Origin: Merdimmobilis hominis
GTDB taxonomy: Bacteria; Bacillota; Clostridia; Oscillospirales; Ruminococcaceae
NCBI RefSeq assembly: GCF_016901855.1
Contig: NZ_JACJKY010000003.1
Location: forward strand, 107,799 to 171,798
DNA length: 64,000 nucleotides
Direction: 5' to 3'
Shown one piece after another: positions 44,488-52,328 of this stretch; position 1 is the first letter of the stretch; each line of letters opens with the position of its first letter. Both the position numbers and the translations under genes were made by a program. Under the pieces are notes generated by a model. It worked only from the letters and a program-made list of their open reading frames with translations, was not told where the DNA came from and ran no database searches.

Positions 44488-44533
44488 AGGAGCCGAGACA
44501 TTATCTCGAAAGAGATTTCTCGGCTCCTACCTA
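44488..44533. terminator. Convergent terminator between tnpV remnant and AraC
   Basis: AGGAGCCGAGA (44488-44498) and TCTCGGCTCCT (44518-44528) are perfect 11-bp arms. A/T-rich tails occur on the right. It separates two convergent transcription units. Confidence 0.7.
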
Positions 44534-45277
44534 AATATTTTTTAATTTTTTTGAGCGCCGATATTCCAGCGGGTTCATCTGAAATTGTTGACGGAATACC
44601 TCGGCAAACTTACCCTGTTTTGTATATCCAATTTGTGCAGCGATTTCAGATATGGATAGCGTGGTTTCAGTCAATAACTTTTCTGCCATGCTCATACGCA
44701 AATCGCGCAGATAATCAGAAACATTTTTCCCATACACTCCACGGAAATAGTTTTTCAGACTTGTTTCACTAACGCCGAATTGCTGTGCAATCTGCTTCAT
44801 GGGAATATGCTGTTTCAAATCAGCGGTTAATATCTGTTCTGCTTTTTTCGCAATTTCTACTTGTATGCTGGTATAGAAGGTAAGAGTTTTTTCCTGGACA
44901 ACATTTCCAGCATCTAACAGCAGATGCAGCAACTCTAAGACGCAAAGTTTCATGTGAAAAGGGGACGGTGTTTCATAGAGCTGCCATAAATTCTCAAGGA
45001 TTTTTCCCATTTCACTGCTGGCTTCTGCGATGTATGTATCCTTTTTTTCAAAGTAGATTTCTGACAGTTGCGACAAGTTCAAATTAAAAAGATTATCCAC
45101 ATTGGAGTTGGCTTCTGTAAAAAAATCAGGGTCAAAATACATGGTAATACCGTGATAATACTTCGTAGGGAAATAAGATTCGCTTTGCGAGGTCTGCCTG
45201 CTGATGCAAAAATCTTTTTCTTTTGCTTGCTGTTTTTGTTCTTCTCCGCTATAAGTACATTCGGAAAGCTCCAAACT
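44531..45277 (-). pseudogene. AraC-family regulator, 5'-truncated
   Basis: The C-terminal AraC DNA-binding domain is complete: two HTHs with IPMKQIAQQFGVSETSLKNYF and LSISEIAAQIGYTKQGKFAE. A middle region with FPTKYYHGITMYFDPDFF resembles the usual effector domain. Before about 45277 the frame is open but reads sequence not typical of AraC, and it runs over the terminator of the neighbouring XRE gene at 45313-45338. Full AraC relatives are near 310 aa, so about 60 N-terminal residues are missing. Gene dosage or function is therefore doubtful. Confidence 0.6.
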
Positions 45278-45312
45278 ACCCGCAAAACAGGGACTTCCCC
45301 GGAAAAAAGTGC

Positions 45313-45338
45313 AAAAAAATAAGGACGCTTCCGCGTCC
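45313..45338 (-). terminator. Terminator of the XRE gene
   Basis: GGACGC (45323) pairs with GCGTCC (45333) around TTCC; on the minus strand the stem is followed by a T run (the A run 45313-45319 on the plus strand). Confidence 0.65.
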
Positions 45339-45368
45339 CCGCAAACAGAAGAAAACAGAGGATGGTTT

Positions 45369-45740
45369 TCAGGCATCCCCCGTTTCTTTCTTCTTTGGCT
45401 GTTCAATTTTCATAGCCCCGTCAATCGCGCCCTCAATGATCGGCAGGTATTCTTCGGGACAGAGTTTCAGCTTGTGGCCGACCCGCTGGCGCTGCTCACT
45501 TTCCGAGCGCAGCACTTCGGGATTGAAATACCGTTCCACAGGAAGCCCGCAAGTCTTGATAAGCTGGATCACGACCGGGAGGCTGGGGATTGTCCCTTTA
45601 TTCTCAATGTTGGCGAGATACCGCCACTCAATACCTACCATTTCCGCCAGCGCCTTACGCGCCAGACGCCGGGCTTTCCGCGCAGCCTTTACATCCGCGC
45701 CGAAAGTTTCAAAGCCGGGGCAATCTTCTACTTTCGCCAT
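45369..45740 (-). CDS. XRE-family transcriptional regulator of the ICE
   Basis: 123 aa. The helix-turn-helix lies in LARKALAEMVGIEWRYLANIEN (about residues 26-47). The C-terminal part has LPVERYFNPEVLRSESEQ and LCPEEYLPIIEGAIDGAM, a pattern I know from small XRE regulators next to cargo in Tn916/Tn1549-like elements. ATG at 45740. Two direct copies of TATAATTCATATT lie upstream (45763-45775 and 45816-45828) and could be operators or promoter parts. Confidence 0.8.
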   Translation of the reverse strand: MAKVEDCPGFETFGADVKAARKARRLARKALAEMVGIEWRYLANIENKGTIPSLPVVIQLIKTCGLPVERYFNPEVLRSESEQRQRVGHKLKLCPEEYLPIIEGAIDGAMKIEQPKKKETGDA

Positions 45741-45845
45741 ATAACATCACCCATTTACATTGTATAATTCATATTTGCCCAATGGAATGTTGTTATATGC
45801 AGGTAGATTAAACTTTATAATTCATATTCAGATCGGACGGCGCGA

Positions 45846-45874
45846 TTGACTTTGCGTGAGTTGTGTGGTAAAAT
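45846..45874 (+). promoter_or_regulatory. Promoter of the first AbrB gene
   Basis: TTGACT (45846-45851), 17-bp spacer, TAAAAT (45869-45874). ACAAGTAAAACT just downstream at 45882 repeats the half-site of the operator at 46256-46280. Confidence 0.7.
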
Positions 45875-45921
45875 TTTTTCTACAAGTAAAACTACGTTCC
45901 CCCCGGAAAGGAAGTGAAACA

Positions 45922-46137
45922 ATGGGAAAGGAAAAGCCAGTAGAGGGAAAATTTGTTACTTCGGTCAAAGTCGGGCCGAAAGGACAGATCATTGTCCCGA
46001 AAGAGGTTCGGGATATGTTTAATATCCAGCCGGGAGATATGCTGTTGATGTTGGCCGATGTCGAACAGGGTATTGCTATCCAAACATTCAATACCACGAA
46101 TGAAATGTTTGAAAATCTGTTTCCGGGAAAGAAATAA
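45922..46137 (+). CDS. AbrB/SpoVT-type regulator 1
   Basis: 71 aa from ATG 45922 (GAAAGGAAGTG upstream). The swapped-hairpin AbrB fold has VKVGPKGQIIVPKEVRDMF followed by IQPGDMLLMLAD. Paralog of the product at 46302 (same fold, about half identical by eye). It lies upstream of an ABC exporter pair, so it may sense or set its expression. The C terminus ENLFPGKK is similar to the DDLFR end of the paralog. Confidence 0.82.
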   Translation: MGKEKPVEGKFVTSVKVGPKGQIIVPKEVRDMFNIQPGDMLLMLADVEQGIAIQTFNTTNEMFENLFPGKK

Positions 46138-46217
46138 TTTATGGAGAATATATTACCGCGCTTCATTTCGAGGCGCGGTGTTTTTTTGTCGCAAAAGTAA
46201 AACTTGTAAAACTTATA

Positions 46218-46280
46218 TTGACTTTCACTACTTCACGCGCTATAATGCAAGTATGGTGTTACAAGTAAAACTTGTAACAC
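46218..46280 (+). promoter_or_regulatory. Promoter and perfect palindromic operator of the second AbrB gene
   Basis: TTGACT (46218-46223), 17-bp spacer, TATAAT (46241-46246). At 46256-46280 the arms GTGTTACAAG and CTTGTAACAC form a perfect 10-bp inverted repeat around TAAAA, overlapping the probable transcription start. The related half GTAAAACTTGT also lies upstream of the -35 (46195). Confidence 0.75.
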
Positions 46281-46301
46281 TAATAAAAAGGAGGAAACCG
46301 G

Positions 46302-46535
46302 ATGACAGAAGAAAAAAAGAATAGTACATCTGTCGGGAAAAACCGTTACATGGCTACCGTCAAAGTCGGTTCAAAAGGTCAGATTGTCATACCGCAAAAG
46401 GCACGACAGCTTTTGCACCTTAAACCGGGCGATATGCTCCTGATACGAGCTGATAGCTCCCTCGGTATTGCCATTCAACCGCTTGATATGGTTGGCGATT
46501 TGTTTGACGATCTTTTCCGCACATCACCTGACTAA
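46302..46535 (+). CDS. AbrB/SpoVT-type regulator 2
   Basis: 77 aa, ATG 46302 with AAGGAGG. VKVGSKGQIVIPQKARQLLH and LKPGDMLLIRADSS form the AbrB fold. A separate promoter and a perfect palindrome upstream suggest autoregulation. The ABC ATPase starts 17 bp downstream, so the three genes 46302-47930 form one operon. Confidence 0.83.
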   Translation: MTEEKKNSTSVGKNRYMATVKVGSKGQIVIPQKARQLLHLKPGDMLLIRADSSLGIAIQPLDMVGDLFDDLFRTSPD

Positions 46536-46552
46536 TTTTTAAGGAGGATCTT

Positions 46553-47296
46553 ATGAGATTGCTTGAAGTAGAGGGGTTGACGAAGAAGTACCCCAAATTT
46601 ACATTGAAGAATGTTTCGTTCTCTTTGGAGCAAGGGCGGATTATGGGCCTGATCGGTAAAAACGGCGCTGGCAAAAGTACAACGCTTAAATCCATGCTCA
46701 ACATGGTTTGCCCGGACAAGGGGACAATTAAAATGCTCGGTCACGATTTCCGGCAGGATGAAGAAAGCTGCAAACAAAATATCGGTGTGGTTTTAGGGAG
46801 TATTCAGTTTTACCAAGACAAAAAACTGCAAACGATTACCGGCGTGACGAAGCGTTTTTACCAGAACTGGGATGATGCTGCATACCGAAAATATATGTCC
46901 ATGTTTGAACTCGACGAGCAAAAGCAGGTAAAGCAACTTTCCGAAGGTATGAAGGTAAAATATTTAATTGCGCTTGCACTTTCGCACGACGCCAAGCTGC
47001 TTATTTTCGATGAACCGACCAGCGGCCTTGACCCTGTGGCTCGTGAGGATTTGTTGGAGCTTTTTCAGCAGTTGGTAAAGGACGGGAAAAGAAGCATTTT
47101 ATTTTCCACGCATATCACCTCGGATTTGGACAAATGCGCTGACGATATAACCTATATCAAAAATGGTGAAATTATCGCCAGTGCGGATAAGGCTTCTTTT
47201 ATTCAGACTTTCCAATCCCTGAAAGCTCCCGGCGAAGATAGCCTGAATTTGGAGGAAATCATGGTGAGAAATGAAAGGGGGACTTATAATGTCTAA
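46553..47296 (+). CDS. ABC transporter ATP-binding protein
   Basis: 247 aa. Walker A GLIGKNGAGKST (about residues 32-43), signature QLSEGMKVK (about 127-135) with an unusual LSEGM in place of LSGGQ, Walker B LLIFDEPTSGLDP and H-loop STHITSDL. It is of the ABC-2 exporter type (BcrA/YtrB-like). It overlaps the permease gene by 8 bp. Likely exports a peptide or antibiotic, but the substrate is not evident. Confidence 0.88.
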   Translation: MRLLEVEGLTKKYPKFTLKNVSFSLEQGRIMGLIGKNGAGKSTTLKSMLNMVCPDKGTIKMLGHDFRQDEESCKQNIGVVLGSIQFYQDKKLQTITGVTKRFYQNWDDAAYRKYMSMFELDEQKQVKQLSEGMKVKYLIALALSHDAKLLIFDEPTSGLDPVAREDLLELFQQLVKDGKRSILFSTHITSDLDKCADDITYIKNGEIIASADKASFIQTFQSLKAPGEDSLNLEEIMVRNERGTYNV

Positions 47297-47930
47297 TTTA
47301 CTCTATAAGGAGTGGCACCTTGCCGTACATTCCGTTGTTTACCTGTTCCTGTTGATTGGGGCGCTGCTTCTGGTTCCCGCATATCCGTATGGCATGATCT
47401 TTTTCTTTGGCTGCCTCGGACTATATTTTACTTCCCAATTTGCCAGAGAAAATTCCGACGCCTTTTACACAGCCACGCTTCCCATCAAAAAGCGCCATGT
47501 GGTAAAAAGTAAATGCCTGTTGTTCGTGAGCATCGAGATTGCACAACTTATCATCTGCATACCGTTTTCGATCATCCGCTTGTGGACGCTCCCTGACGGC
47601 AATCCTGTTGGCATTGAGGCGAATGTGGCATACTTTGGATTTGGCCTGATTGTCTATGCAATATTTAACTTTCTGTACCTAACTGTGCTTTTTCAGTCTG
47701 CATACCAAGTAGGCAAGGCGTTTGTAATTGCCATTATCCCGGCAACTGCGGTAATCGCGTTGATGGAATACAGCGTACATCTGCCGTCCTTTACATGGCT
47801 TGATAGCTTACAGACAGGCGATTTGATAAGGCAGCTTCCTATATTGGGCATCGGCATCTTGATCTACATTGTCGGCAACATTTTGACCTATCGCGTTGCA
47901 TCGAAGCGTTTTGAACACGTTGACCTCTAA
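47289..47930 (+). CDS. ABC-2 type permease
   Basis: 213 aa from ATG 47289 (GAAAGGGGGAC upstream). About six membrane helices are visible, for example VVYLFLLIGALLLVPAY, YGMIFFFGCLGLYF, AFVIAIIPATAVIALM and ILGIGILIYIVGNILTY. Partner of the ATPase at 46553. The gene ends the AbrB-ABC operon. Small two-gene exporters with AbrB or GntR control are common in Firmicutes resistance or stress modules. Confidence 0.82.
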   Translation: MSNLLYKEWHLAVHSVVYLFLLIGALLLVPAYPYGMIFFFGCLGLYFTSQFARENSDAFYTATLPIKKRHVVKSKCLLFVSIEIAQLIICIPFSIIRLWTLPDGNPVGIEANVAYFGFGLIVYAIFNFLYLTVLFQSAYQVGKAFVIAIIPATAVIALMEYSVHLPSFTWLDSLQTGDLIRQLPILGIGILIYIVGNILTYRVASKRFEHVDL

Positions 47931-48003
47931 TGCACTGACATCCATATTAGGATTTTGATTTAGGCCATAAACGCTTGATACACAATTCATTCCATAATCA
48001 TCT

Positions 48004-48440
48004 GCCGGACGACGGCAAAGAAAAAAAGCCGTCGTTCAGCAGCCATTTCCCATGCCTGATTACATTACGGCGGCTTTGAACAAATCAAGGCCGCCGTTCT
48101 CTATGCCCTCATACTGACGACGCCCTGACGCTGGCGGGATCGGCGGCCCACGGAGGGAGCCGCCATGAAGCAAAGAGCGTTTCGACAAAATCCGACGGGG
48201 TATAAACCGTTAAAAAAAGCCCGTCCCCGGTAGCGGGGACAAGCGGCCATGAGTATGTACTATACCATGTAAATCAACTGCACATTACTTCTTCTTTCGC
48301 CCGGTGGGTCTGCAACCTGCCGGGCGAAATTTGTTGTTTCCTGCGGTTCGTCGGTGCGGGCCGGGGCCGCAATGTTGCTGCCAATGAAAGGAGTGGCATA
48401 AGCAGCTTTATCTTCTCACTCTCCCGCAGATCGGGGGTGA
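48004..48440 (+). promoter_or_regulatory. Module A leader: terminator-like hairpins and attenuator before ORF7
   Basis: ACGACGGC/GCCGTCGT forms a hairpin at 48009-48036 around an A-rich loop. A leader peptide gene lies at 48165-48233. The stem GTCCCCG/CGGGGAC (48224-48240) encloses the leader stop codon. A terminator-like hairpin TTTCGCCCGG/CCGGGCGAAA (48295-48329) is followed by a T-rich stretch. Related blocks occur inverted at 52777-53215 and, without the first part, at 62934-63075. This is the Tn916-style arrangement of leader peptide and attenuators ahead of regulatory genes. Confidence 0.65.
48165..48233 (+). CDS. Leader peptide of module A (22 aa)
   Basis: ATG 48165 follows GGAGGGAGCCGCC. 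The product MKQRAFRQNPTGYKPLKKAR ends two residues later. Its TAG lies in the loop of the hairpin 48224-48240, so a translating or stalled ribosome would change folding. The minus-strand homolog at 52975-53040 keeps the first eight residues and the LKK/LSKKA region. Attenuation role inferred from Tn916 orf12. Confidence 0.55.
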   Translation: MKQRAFRQNPTGYKPLKKARPR

Positions 48441-48444
48441 GAAG

Positions 48445-48879
48445 ATGAACGAATACACCTTTGACTATGTGGAACGGAACCGGCTGGACGCTTTCTGCAA
48501 GACAGTTCTTCGCAACGAGGCCATCAACTACCTGTCGGAGCTGACCCGCCGCCGCGACCGGGAAAAGCCGCTGGACACCTTGCCGCAGGCAGAAATGGAC
48601 AAGCTCTGTACGCTGGACGAATACCCCAGCGACAGCTTTGTGTTCTCGGCCTTTGGCTATGACCTACATATCCGGGACGAACTGGTGGCCGGAGCCTTTG
48701 CCAGCCTGCCGGAGCAGGAGCAGCAGATTTTAATTCTGCACTGTGTCGCGGCTATGGCGGACGGCGAGATCGGCGGCCTTGTGGGGATCTCCCGCAGCGC
48801 CGTCCAGCGCCACCGCACAAAGACTTTGAACGATTTGCGGCAGAGATTGGAGGACAACGGAGGGAGGAACGCGAAATGA
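48445..48879 (+). CDS. ORF7-type sigma-70-like regulator, module A
   Basis: 144 aa. Region-2-like N terminus (RNRLDAFCKTVLRNEAINYL) and region-4-like HTH (ADGEIGGLVGISRSAVQRHRT). Homolog of Tn916 ORF7, a sigma-like activator of transfer genes. Nearly identical to module B (52329) up to residue ~125, but its last 30 residues match module C (63216) instead, showing mosaic ancestry. Overlaps ORF8 by 4 bp. Confidence 0.83.
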   Translation: MNEYTFDYVERNRLDAFCKTVLRNEAINYLSELTRRRDREKPLDTLPQAEMDKLCTLDEYPSDSFVFSAFGYDLHIRDELVAGAFASLPEQEQQILILHCVAAMADGEIGGLVGISRSAVQRHRTKTLNDLRQRLEDNGGRNAK

Positions 48880-49115
48880 AGCAGCCCACATTCCACGGCA
48901 GGGTGCTTCTGCCCCTGTCAGTCTTTGCAGAGGCCCGCACCGGTGATCCGCTGGCAATGGAGCGCATCTTGCGGTACTATGACGGCTACATGAATAAGCT
49001 GTGTACCCGGACGCTCTATGAGCTGGACGGTACGCCTCATGTACGGGTGGACGAGTACATGAAACACCGCTTGCAAAATAAGCTGATCCGGGCCATCCTA
49101 AAGAACAGCCTATGA
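48876..49115 (+). CDS. ORF8-type HTH protein, module A (intact)
   Basis: 79 aa: MKQPTFHGRVLLPLSVFAEA, then a Tn916 ORF8-type helix-turn-helix domain (GDPLAMERILRYYDGYMNKL) and the tail EYMKHRLQNKLIRAIL. The Tn916 ORF7/ORF8 pair controls excision and transfer genes. Only this copy and that at 52084 are intact; copy C is cut. xis and int would be expected next but are absent here. Confidence 0.8.
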   Translation: MKQPTFHGRVLLPLSVFAEARTGDPLAMERILRYYDGYMNKLCTRTLYELDGTPHVRVDEYMKHRLQNKLIRAILKNSL

Positions 49116-49161
49116 GAAAGCGCCGGGCGCAGGGCCAGTAGGCCGCGTCCGGCGCTTTCTC
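49114..49161 (+). terminator. Strong terminator after ORF8 (module A)
   Basis: GAGAAAGCGCCGG (49114-49126) pairs with CCGGCGCTTTCTC (49149-49161), a perfect 13-bp stem. It overlaps the ORF8 stop codon. Confidence 0.65.
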
Positions 49162-49173
49162 ATGGGTTGTTTT

Positions 49174-49286
49174 CTACGCATTTAAAAGTGTGTTCTGGCG
49201 GGGATTGGATAGTCTGTCCCGCTTGCCTGCCGACCATGCCGGAAAAGCCTTGAAATGGCTGGCTTATTACTGGCCTAAATGCGTAG
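49174..49286 (+). repeat. 113-bp inverted-repeat element, copy 1
   Basis: Bounded by perfect 10-bp terminal inverted repeats CTACGCATTT (49174-49183) and AAATGCGTAG (49277-49286). A second 113-bp copy lies inverted at 58551-58663. The interiors align over most of their length (both contain GGCGGGGATTGGATA and TAAATGCGTAG). No transposase. MITE-like, or a degenerate gene part; no target duplication is clear. Confidence 0.7.
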
Positions 49287-49661
49287 ACAGGAGGTATTTC
49301 AACCGGGCCATCCCCGGCTACCACAACAAGATTGAGATTTGAAAACACAGGCGGAAACGCTTTTTCCATATCTTCACGCCTTGTCACCCCTTTGCCGGTC
49401 TGATTTTGAGTACTTCCGCAACGGCCTTGCGTGCATTATACGGAATTGTTCATCGGATTTGTAGGACGCTCATTAACCAAACCGGCGCAGATCGTTGACA
49501 TATTTTTATCTACAAGAGATTTTTCATGTGTGTTCATTTCCGTGCGGCCAAAGACAGGTATCTTTATCGCTGCCGTTCGGCCTCTTTCTTCCGGCGCATC
49601 CGCACCGCGTCCAGAGGAATGACGGCGGCCTTAAACTACCATAGACATATTGAAAATATCT
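49287..49661. other. Gene remnants between module A and the small XRE gene
   Basis: No intact gene. A minus-strand open stretch ending at 49566 reads KAAVIPLDAVRMRRKKEAER before its stop and could be the C-terminal stub of a lost ICE protein; I cannot name it. The segment stands where xis and int should follow ORF8. Confidence 0.4.
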
Positions 49662-49690
49662 TTTACAAATAGCAAGAAATATGTTATACT
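49662..49690 (+). promoter_or_regulatory. Promoter of the small XRE gene
   Basis: TTTACA (49662-49667), 17-bp spacer, TATACT (49685-49690), followed by the ribosome site GAAGGCGGTGAG before ATG 49724. The region is A/T-rich. Confidence 0.6.
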
Positions 49691-49723
49691 GAAAAGCAAA
49701 TTTTCGAGGAAGGCGGTGAGTAG

Positions 49724-49918
49724 ATGGCGGGAAAAAGCAAATACACTTTTGAGAGCAAAATCCATGTGTACCGAGCAACCAAGCGAATGACCCAGCAGGA
49801 ACTTGCCGATTTAGTCGGTGTGTCCCGCCAAACCATTATGCAGCTTGAAAGAAACCGTTATAACCCATCTATGCTTTTGGCATATAGCATTGCGAAAGTA
49901 TTTAATCAAATAGTTTAA
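49724..49918 (+). CDS. Small XRE regulator, perhaps C-terminally clipped
   Basis: 64 aa. The helix-turn-helix TQQELADLVGVSRQTIMQLER (about residues 24-44) and SMLLAYSIAKVFNQIV belong to the ~70-aa YozG-like regulators, which normally continue with a short acidic tail after this point. The reading frame stops exactly at the change to A/T-rich sequence next to the end of the inverted element, so the last few residues may have been lost on integration of ICE-2. It may still fold. Confidence 0.65.
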   Translation: MAGKSKYTFESKIHVYRATKRMTQQELADLVGVSRQTIMQLERNRYNPSMLLAYSIAKVFNQIV

Positions 49919-50084
49919 TAGATTTCAGATTATCTCTTTAGAAATTCTTATATGCCGGTATAGCCCATAACTACGGGCTTTCCCGGCATTTTCCGTAACG
50001 GGAGAAGCTCACGTTTCCTCTCATAACCCCTCATGTTTTTGCGTCCTAAAGTAGTAGGAACGGTAGTAAATACCGGCTTCCTGT
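49919..50084. other. ICE-2 left terminal region
   Basis: No gene. The hairpin ATGCCGG (49952) / CCGGCAT (49983) with inner GCCC/GGGC ends in TTTT and could stop the XRE transcript. By Tn916 analogy the element end (attachment site) lies within about 170 bp of the int stop codon, in this interval; the A/T-rich TTTAATCAAATAGTTTAATA at 49898-49917 would suit a Tn916-like target. Confidence 0.45.
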
Positions 50085-51366
50085 TTAGGCAGCAGCCTTG
50101 GTTTCCTCCGTGTTCTCCACGGTGGTTTCCGCAGCGGCTACGGCGGTTTCTGCCTTGGCCGCTTCCAGCCGTTCCATTTCCGCCTGTGCGGAATTGAACG
50201 TGGCGTGTGCGTAATAGTTCAGCGTCATAACGATGTTGGCGTGTCCCATGATGTACTGTAAAGCCTTGGGGTTCATCCCGGCGTTTGCCATCCTTGTACA
50301 GAATGTGTGCCTCATGGTGTGGGGCGTCATTACCGGCGGCAACGGCTCCTTGTGACACTTGTTGAATTTCTTGGCGAGGCCCTTAAACATGGCGTCATAG
50401 TTGACGGCCACTTTCGGCAGGCCGTCCCGGTTCAGGAACAGGAAATTGCTGTACCCGTCAACCTCAATGGCCTTTGCGCCTCTGCGGTTCTGCAACACTC
50501 GCTGGAACGCTTCATACGCGGCTGCACTCATAGGCACCTGCCGAAATCCACTGTCCGTCTTGGGCGTTTCGATATAGTAGCCATCCTCTGTGCTTCTCAA
50601 AAGCTGGTGGTCTACATTGACAAAACGCTTTTCAAAGTTCAGGTCGGTTTCGGTCAGGCCGCAAAGCTCGGAAATCCGAAGCCCTGTTTCCAGCAGGATC
50701 ACAACCTCGTCACAATACTTGGCATACACGGGATCGTCCTGCATGAATTTCAGGAGTTCTTCTTCCTGTGCGGGGGGTGAGAGGCACCTTTGGTTCCGTG
50801 TCGTCGTTGATTACGTCATTGATCGGGAAGTCAAACGGGTTCTTGCGGATGCAATCGTCCTGAATAGCCATATAAAAGATCGCTTTCAGGGAACGCTTGC
50901 TGTTGCAGATGGTGTTATAGGCAACACCCTGTTCCTGCATACGCAAGGCCCATTCTTTTGCGTCGGACAGCTTCACGCTGTCGATGCTGGCCGCCCCCAG
51001 CTTGTCGTCCGATAAAAGTTTCATCAACTGTTCGCGGCTTTTTTTCGTCCCACGCTTCACGTTTCCCCGCTGCCGGATGTACTTGGCATAAAGCTGGCAG
51101 ACCGTCATTTTCTTGCCGATGGGGTCGATCCCGTCGGCAATGTCCTGTTGTATCTGCCTGACCTTTTCACGCAGAGAAAGGTCGGGGCGCTTCCCGGCAG
51201 GGATTTTGTCGGTGGGTACTAACTTCCATGAGTACACAAACTTGGGGTTTCCAAAGGCGTCCATATATTTGTAAGCGTATCTTCCGTCTGGTCGCTGGCT
51301 CTCTCCAGATTTCAAAAGGCGGCCTTTGCTGTCGCGCCTTTTTTCATCTCGTTCTTTTCTCGGCAT
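50085..51366 (-). pseudogene. int: Tn916-family tyrosine integrase, frameshifted
   Basis: N-terminal part (51366 to ~50780) has the arm-binding domain (RPDGRYAYKYMDAFGNPKF) and the core-binding SAM-like domain. The catalytic part (from ~50770 to 50085) has GLRISEL, HTMRHTFCTRMA, MGHANI and the nucleophile in NYYAH. Six C on the coding strand (G run 50772-50777 on the plus strand) put the two parts in different frames; with five C the reading LTPAQEEELLKFMQDDP is restored. So one inserted base inactivates the gene, unless it is a sequencing error or slippage site. Intact length would be about 426 aa. Confidence 0.88.
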
Positions 51367-51445
51367 ATCGTCATGCTCCTTTCCATGACGGAAAGAGCCT
51401 TGACACGCTATAAGGATATTATAGCATATTCAAGGCCCGATTTCA

Positions 51446-51649
51446 CTATATGGCGTCAAGGCTGTCAATAATTTTTTCAAACTGCTTCCGCTTGATTTGG
51501 ATGCGGTTGCCGTTCATAATCACCCAGCCAGCGGTAGGGTTTTCCTCGGCCAGTTTACGCAGCTTGTTTTCCCCGACGCGGAAATATTTGGACGCTTCTT
51601 CAATCGTCAGCGTGTATTTTTCCCAGATTGGCACATCAGTATTATTCAT
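51446..51649 (-). CDS. xis: Tn916-type excisionase
   Basis: 67 aa from ATG 51649 (AAAGGGGG upstream on the minus strand). The sequence [33 protein letters not shown] and [18 protein letters not shown] is essentially the Tn916 Xis pattern, with a winged-helix DNA-binding fold and the same length. Lies 79 bp upstream of int on the same strand, as in Tn916. Likely functional. Confidence 0.93.
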   Translation of the reverse strand: MNNTDVPIWEKYTLTIEEASKYFRVGENKLRKLAEENPTAGWVIMNGNRIQIKRKQFEKIIDSLDAI

Positions 51650-52083
51650 ACTTTTAGCCCCCTTTCCAATGGCTAAAAAAGTTTGTAGTTGCAAAAGGGG
51701 CCATAACGGACGGCTGCTGGCGCAGCTCCACGGGACTTTCACCCCCGCGTGGTTCTCACACGGCCATGCTCGTTGCCTGCGACGCTTTGAACGCTCGGAC
51801 TACGACGGCAAGGGAGTATCATTGTCCTGCCTGCACGTCGTCGCCCGCAAGCTGCCACACTTGCTTTACGGCCCTGTGTTTTCCGCTCCGCTTTTCCCGT
51901 AGGGAAAAGCCTCATGGCGCACCAGCCGCCCGGCTCGGCACAGACAGAATGTGTCCGTTTTGCCCTATGATGCGCCGCCGTTATCTTGCGGGCATATTTG
52001 TCAAGGTGCAAGCCTGCGGCCAGCGGGTCGGCGGAAATGTGGAAAGGGAGTAAAAAGCGATTTCCGTTTCCGTGGCCGGGTCG
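51650..52083. other. Gap between ORF8 (module B) and xis
   Basis: No gene that I trust on either strand. A perfect hairpin GCTTTTCCC/GGGAAAAGC lies at 51890-51910. The GC-rich reading frames here are composition shadows. In Tn916 the same gap holds small orfs that differ between elements. Confidence 0.45.
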
Positions 52084-52323
52084 TTACTTCAAATCAACGA
52101 CGATGGCATGAATGAGCTTGATTTCCAGACGGCGCTTCATGTACTCGTCCACGCACACATAAGGGATGCCGTTGCTGTCGTACAAGGTACGGGTACAGAG
52201 CTTGTTTATGTAGCACTCGTAGTACCGCAGCACTTGTTCCATAGCTATTGCGTCCCCAGCGTGGGCGGCTTCCATCACCGAAAGGGGCAGAAGCTCCCTG
52301 CCGTTGAATGTGGGCTGCTTCAT
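52084..52323 (-). CDS. ORF8-type HTH protein, module B
   Basis: 79 aa. MKQPTFNGRELLPLSVMEAA and EYMKRRLEIKLIHAIVVDLK align with module A (48876) along the full length with scattered substitutions, more than the A-C pair. It follows ORF7 on the minus strand and precedes xis, the canonical order. ORF8 homologs are DNA-binding regulators of excision and transfer. Confidence 0.8.
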   Translation of the reverse strand: MKQPTFNGRELLPLSVMEAAHAGDAIAMEQVLRYYECYINKLCTRTLYDSNGIPYVCVDEYMKRRLEIKLIHAIVVDLK

Positions 52324-52328
52324 CCGCG

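Noticed and set aside
49431..49622. 63-codon plus-strand frame before the small XRE gene
   Set aside because: No ribosome site and no similarity to anything; the opposite strand carries a more plausible gene stub.
50085..51366. Two separate functional integrase genes or a programmed frameshift
   Set aside because: The two parts are halves of one protein and the joint is a plain homopolymer with no stimulatory structure that I can see; a single-base insertion is simpler, although slippage cannot be excluded.
51739..52011. 90-codon minus-strand frame between ORF8 and xis
   Set aside because: Arg/Ala/Gly-rich translation typical of a GC shadow; no ribosome site.
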